Shown here: one piece after another, positions 61,501 through 64,000 of the stretch
Layout of the letters: every line of letters begins with the position of its first letter
Position numbering within the stretch: position 1 is the stretch's first letter
Origin: Anisakis pegreffii
Lineage: Eukaryota; Nematoda; Chromadorea; Rhabditida; Anisakidae
DNA length: 64,000 bases
Reading direction: 5' to 3'
Assembly: GCA_035041965.1 (NCBI GenBank)
Contig: JAPYMA010003028.1
Span: 62,001 to 126,000 of the forward strand
The notes under the pieces: generated by a model
Told to the model about the DNA's origin: nothing
Databases searched by the model: none
The model's input: the letters and a program-made list of their open reading frames with translations, nothing else
Made by a program: the position numbers and the translations under genes

Positions 61501-61542
61501 AGAGTTGGATTTGCAGAACTGAAAGCTCCAGCAGCCCGCTAA
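58503..61542 (+). CDS. P9: divergent aspartic protease
   Basis: Eight exons (58503-58570, 58828-59029, 59199-59387, 59702-59764, 59898-60086, 60334-60489, 60805-60942, 61384-61542) give 387 residues. Signal peptide MSAAVELLLILLALSHATDA; an acceptor-like TTCAG lies 5 nt before the ATG. The propeptide is RVPLVKPRDVE. Intron 2 has a normal GT donor, unlike P5-P8. Asp94 is in FDTGSWSLW and Asp274 in VDTGST, so both catalytic aspartates are present, but the flap is PYGKG and the usual FDG(I/V)LG reads AQGVLG. Exon 4 is shorter (21 codons) but keeps LCTGMDQPFTCAT. Exon 8 has WILGDVFIGQYY and ends with TAA after LKAPAAR. It is intermediate between the conventional (P1-P4) and atypical (P5-P8) groups. 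Confidence 0.9.
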
Positions 61543-62804
61543 GACAATTTACCACATGCGTCTTGGCGTTGAAAATGGTTTTAAATGAAATGAAAAATTG
61601 AATATATATCCTCGTTGAATTACTGATCGAAGATGCTGTTGGCGTGATCCAGCTAATAAAAAATTTCCACTCAATGGAACATTGCCGTCAATGATGATGT
61701 TGGCAATAAGTGTCAAGAAAGCAAGTCAGCTAACGTTGTGTGTTACGGTCTAAACAGCAGCCATCTACTACGAGGTATTTCAAACTGACGAAGTGAGACC
61801 TCTCAAAAAGCCGACATAAGATTCAGGATAGAATCAAAAGTAAGCTGTTCAGGCTACGTGTGCGTTCAGTATTCCCCATGAACTTCGGAGACATTCGGTA
61901 CTGTCAAGCCGAACAGATGCGCAGCTGTAAGAAAAATTCATAAGTTAAATGTCTCTGTTGTCGTCCTCAAGCTGGTAGAACGCGAAAGTGATGATATAGT
62001 CGCCGAAAAAGGCAAAAAAAGAAGGAATATCACAACATTCTCAGATTTTCAGAAAATTCACAAAGCGTTCCACATACCACAGTTATGTGTAAAGACTCTG
62101 AACATTTGATCTGCCATTGACCAACGGAATGACTTAAAATTACCCTAATTTTGAGTGCTATCATGCACAACCTTCATGTACGTCATAAACAACTTATTTA
62201 TGATACTGCACACGATTCAGTCAGGTCATCACCCTAAATATGCAGACATGGAATGACTTTTCGAAACAGGATCATTTTTGATTCAGGCATTTTTCATCAA
62301 TCCTTTCACAAAGCTTGGAGTCTCATACGAGTGTAACCACCACGCACTTCCGCACGAAACTGATTGCTTTGATTGTCTTGAACAGCTTTAGATCGTTTAT
62401 GAAATATTCATTTCAAACATGTCAATGAGGGTGTGTATACCAAGTCATAAATTCGTATTATTCCATGATATTTTATTGTTTTATTGATGGTGTTCTCACC
62501 ATTATAAACCATCAAAAACATATCAATGACATGTCGATAAAACTGATGCTGAAGAAGAGCCGTATATAAGCCGTTCATGAACCTCCGATCTTCCACTGAA
62601 TATCTCGTGATCTATCCGTCATTGTTTGATCGCTGACCTTTGATCTCTTTTTCATATCTGTTCGTTTGAAGCATACTACGAGATAAAGTGGGCTTTAGAA
62701 ACATCACATCAGAATGTTTTGATTAATGAAGTGGCCGCGTTCGATGAGTCGCTTTATTTCCGTATGAATACTTGACACTTTCTAAATGTTATACTTTAGA
62801 CACA
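61543..62804. other. intergenic P9/P10
   Basis: No gene supported. The P10 TATA-type motif lies at 62563. Confidence 0.5.
62563..62570 (+). promoter_or_regulatory. TATA box of P10
   Basis: TATATAAG followed by C, 235 bp upstream of the P10 start codon; the same motif and similar spacing as in the intact paralogues. This argues that P10 is transcribed. Confidence 0.5.
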
Positions 62805-64000
62805 ATGCTTCCGACTGCTCCGTACATTTTCGTTTTGCTGGCCCTAGCGTGCACAATCAACGCCTTGATCAGGTGAGACTGCACACAAAGAAAATTTCTC
62901 AAAGCCATTTCAATTCCCATAAAATGACTTTTTCATGGGGAACGACGTGAATATGGTTTCATAAAATCTCTAGATATGGCAGACTGGATATATGGAATAG
63001 ATTTTCAAAACCGTCAGGAGAAAGTACTGGAGAGAGTAGAGATGACGATCCCAATAATCAACTTACTTTACGCAACCAACCAAATCCAACGAAATTAGCA
63101 TCTACAATTAGTCAACTCTAATTTCCTCATCAAAATCATTCATTGATATTGCACGACTGAATAAGTAGGAATAAATTCAATTTCTGATTTTAGGGCACCG
63201 CTCTATAAAAGGGTTGGTACGAAAGGAATGAAGAGCTTTGACCATGGTAACAACCGAATTGGACTGGCTAAGGCAGCTGTAAATAACACATACTTTAAGA
63301 CCACTAAACCTGCAAATCCAACGAGTACGCCGCATCCATCCACGATTACCCATATGAATCCCACGTCGAGTTATCCTGAGAACCCCATGACCACTTCCTC
63401 TAAGGATCCCACCACGGTTACCCAGAGGAGTCCCACCATGACCTCCCCTAACAATCCCTCCACGAATACACATAAGAATCCCTCTATGACTTCCCGTAAG
63501 ATATCCTCTGCAGTTTCCCATACGAATCCCTCCAGGATTTCTCACGTTGGTCCCTTCACAGTTTCTCATCGACATGATGCTACAACTTCCCACGCGCATC
63601 CCTCCACGACTTCCCATGAGAATCCCTCCGGGATCTCCCACGGGCATCCCTCCACGACTTCCCATGAGAATCCCTCCGGGATCTCCCACGGGCATCCCTC
63701 AAAGATTCACCACAGAAAACCCTCCAGGATCTCCCACATGAAGCCCTCCACGAATGTCCATGAAAACCCCTCCACAAGTTCCCATGAGAGTCCCAACACC
63801 GCTTCCCACGATAATCCCATCAAGGATTCCCATGATAACCCCTGCGACACTCCTCATAAAAACCCACCCTGCGCCACTCCCCATGAGAGTCCCAGCGCCA
63901 CTTCCCGTGAGAATCCCTGTGGCGCTTTCCATGAAATCCCGTGCACCCATACCCGTAAGGATCCTTGCGCCGCTTCTCGCAAGAACCCCTGCGCCCGTGC
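62805..64000 (+). CDS. P10: chimeric secreted repeat protein derived from an aspartic protease (3' end beyond window)
   Basis: Exon 1 (62805-62872) is a normal array-type signal peptide (MLPTAPYIFVLLALACTINA) ending in phase 2. Exon 2 starts at 63194 after TTTTAG and continues the propeptide (RAPLYKRVGTKGMKS, compare [15 protein letters not shown] in P3). It then jumps directly to FDHGNNRIGLAKAA, the last strand of the protease domain ([11 protein letters not shown] in P4, [14 protein letters not shown] in P3). Everything between, including both catalytic motifs, is absent and no intron separates the two pieces. The frame then runs into an 8-residue tandem repeat, open to the right edge (about 268 codons in exon 2). 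It is not a protease; a secreted, Ser/Thr/Pro/His-rich repeat protein is inferred. A deletion inside an ancestral protease gene explains the join. Confidence 0.75.
63336..64000 (+). repeat. 24-bp coding minisatellite (8-residue repeat) in P10
   Basis: About 27 units with consensus (H/R)-(E/K/D)-N-P-S-x-x-S, anchored on a CCC codon every 24 nt. One 48-bp double unit is repeated exactly (63600-63647 and 63648-63695). A single 3-nt insertion near 63868 keeps the frame. From about 63842 several units change S to C after the proline (NPC). It continues past the window. Confidence 0.9.

Noticed and set aside
63177..63695. 172-codon antisense frame rich in Gly/Met/Arg, and neighbouring antisense frames
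   Set aside because: Open only because the 24-bp repeat lacks stops in several frames. The sense frame is tied to a signal-peptide exon and a splice acceptor; the antisense is not.
63336..64000. Regularly repeated sequence resembling a CRISPR array
   Set aside because: The units are contiguous 24-mers without spacers, in a eukaryotic coding frame.

Overview
The window is nuclear DNA of a nematode. It has an AT-rich background, GT-AG introns of roughly 40-1100 bp, splice-acceptor-like sequence 0-5 nt before most start codons (as expected for spliced-leader trans-splicing), and a tandem family of pepsin-like aspartic proteases of the nematode gut/secretory (asp) type. These carry the extra cysteines of that group in the (V/F)VC...(Y/F)C region. 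I cannot fix the species. No virus, plasmid, CRISPR array, rRNA or tRNA was seen.

Layout. 1-12 kb is sparse: the 5' exons of an unrecognised minus-strand gene (1054-1787), a few exon-like remnants (one C-terminal exon near 8.1 kb on the minus strand, 7TM-receptor-like pieces at 11.2-11.9 kb), and AT-rich low-complexity DNA. 12.4-14.4 kb holds a small three-exon gene for a ~145-aa membrane/coiled-coil protein. Its first intron contains a non-autonomous hAT-like transposon with an 8-bp target-site duplication. 15.9-18.2 kb (minus) is a seven-exon metallophosphoesterase of the MPPE1/PGAP5/Cdc1 type. From 19.8 kb to the right edge there are ten aspartic-protease-derived genes, P1-P10. P1 (+) and P2 (-) face each other, and P3-P10 are all on the plus strand. 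P1-P9 share one eight-exon structure with conserved phases (intron 1 phase 2, the other six internal splice junctions that I traced phase 0), and all nine read through as complete 387-424-aa preproenzymes.

The array splits into two groups. P1-P4 keep a conventional catalytic apparatus (DTGS, flap YG(T/S)G, D(T/S)GTS). P5-P8 are recent tandem duplicates with nearly identical upstream regions, a shared GC-AG intron 2, and a rebuilt flap. In P5, P6 and P7 the second active-site motif is D-(S/T)-G-W rather than D-(S/T)-G-(T/S), so these three may be weak or non-catalytic. P9 is intermediate.

The most unusual object is P10 at the right edge. A normal protease signal-peptide exon and the start of the propeptide are fused in frame to the last conserved strand of the protease C-terminus, with the whole catalytic body missing. 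The frame then runs on, without a stop to the end of the window, into an eight-residue tandem repeat. It looks like a new secreted repeat protein born from a protease gene by internal deletion. Other points of interest are a truncated duplicate of exon 5 and two strong hairpins inside P5 introns, conversion-like patchwork identity between the P5 and P8 upstream regions, and TATA-type core promoters about 200 bp upstream of several paralogues.
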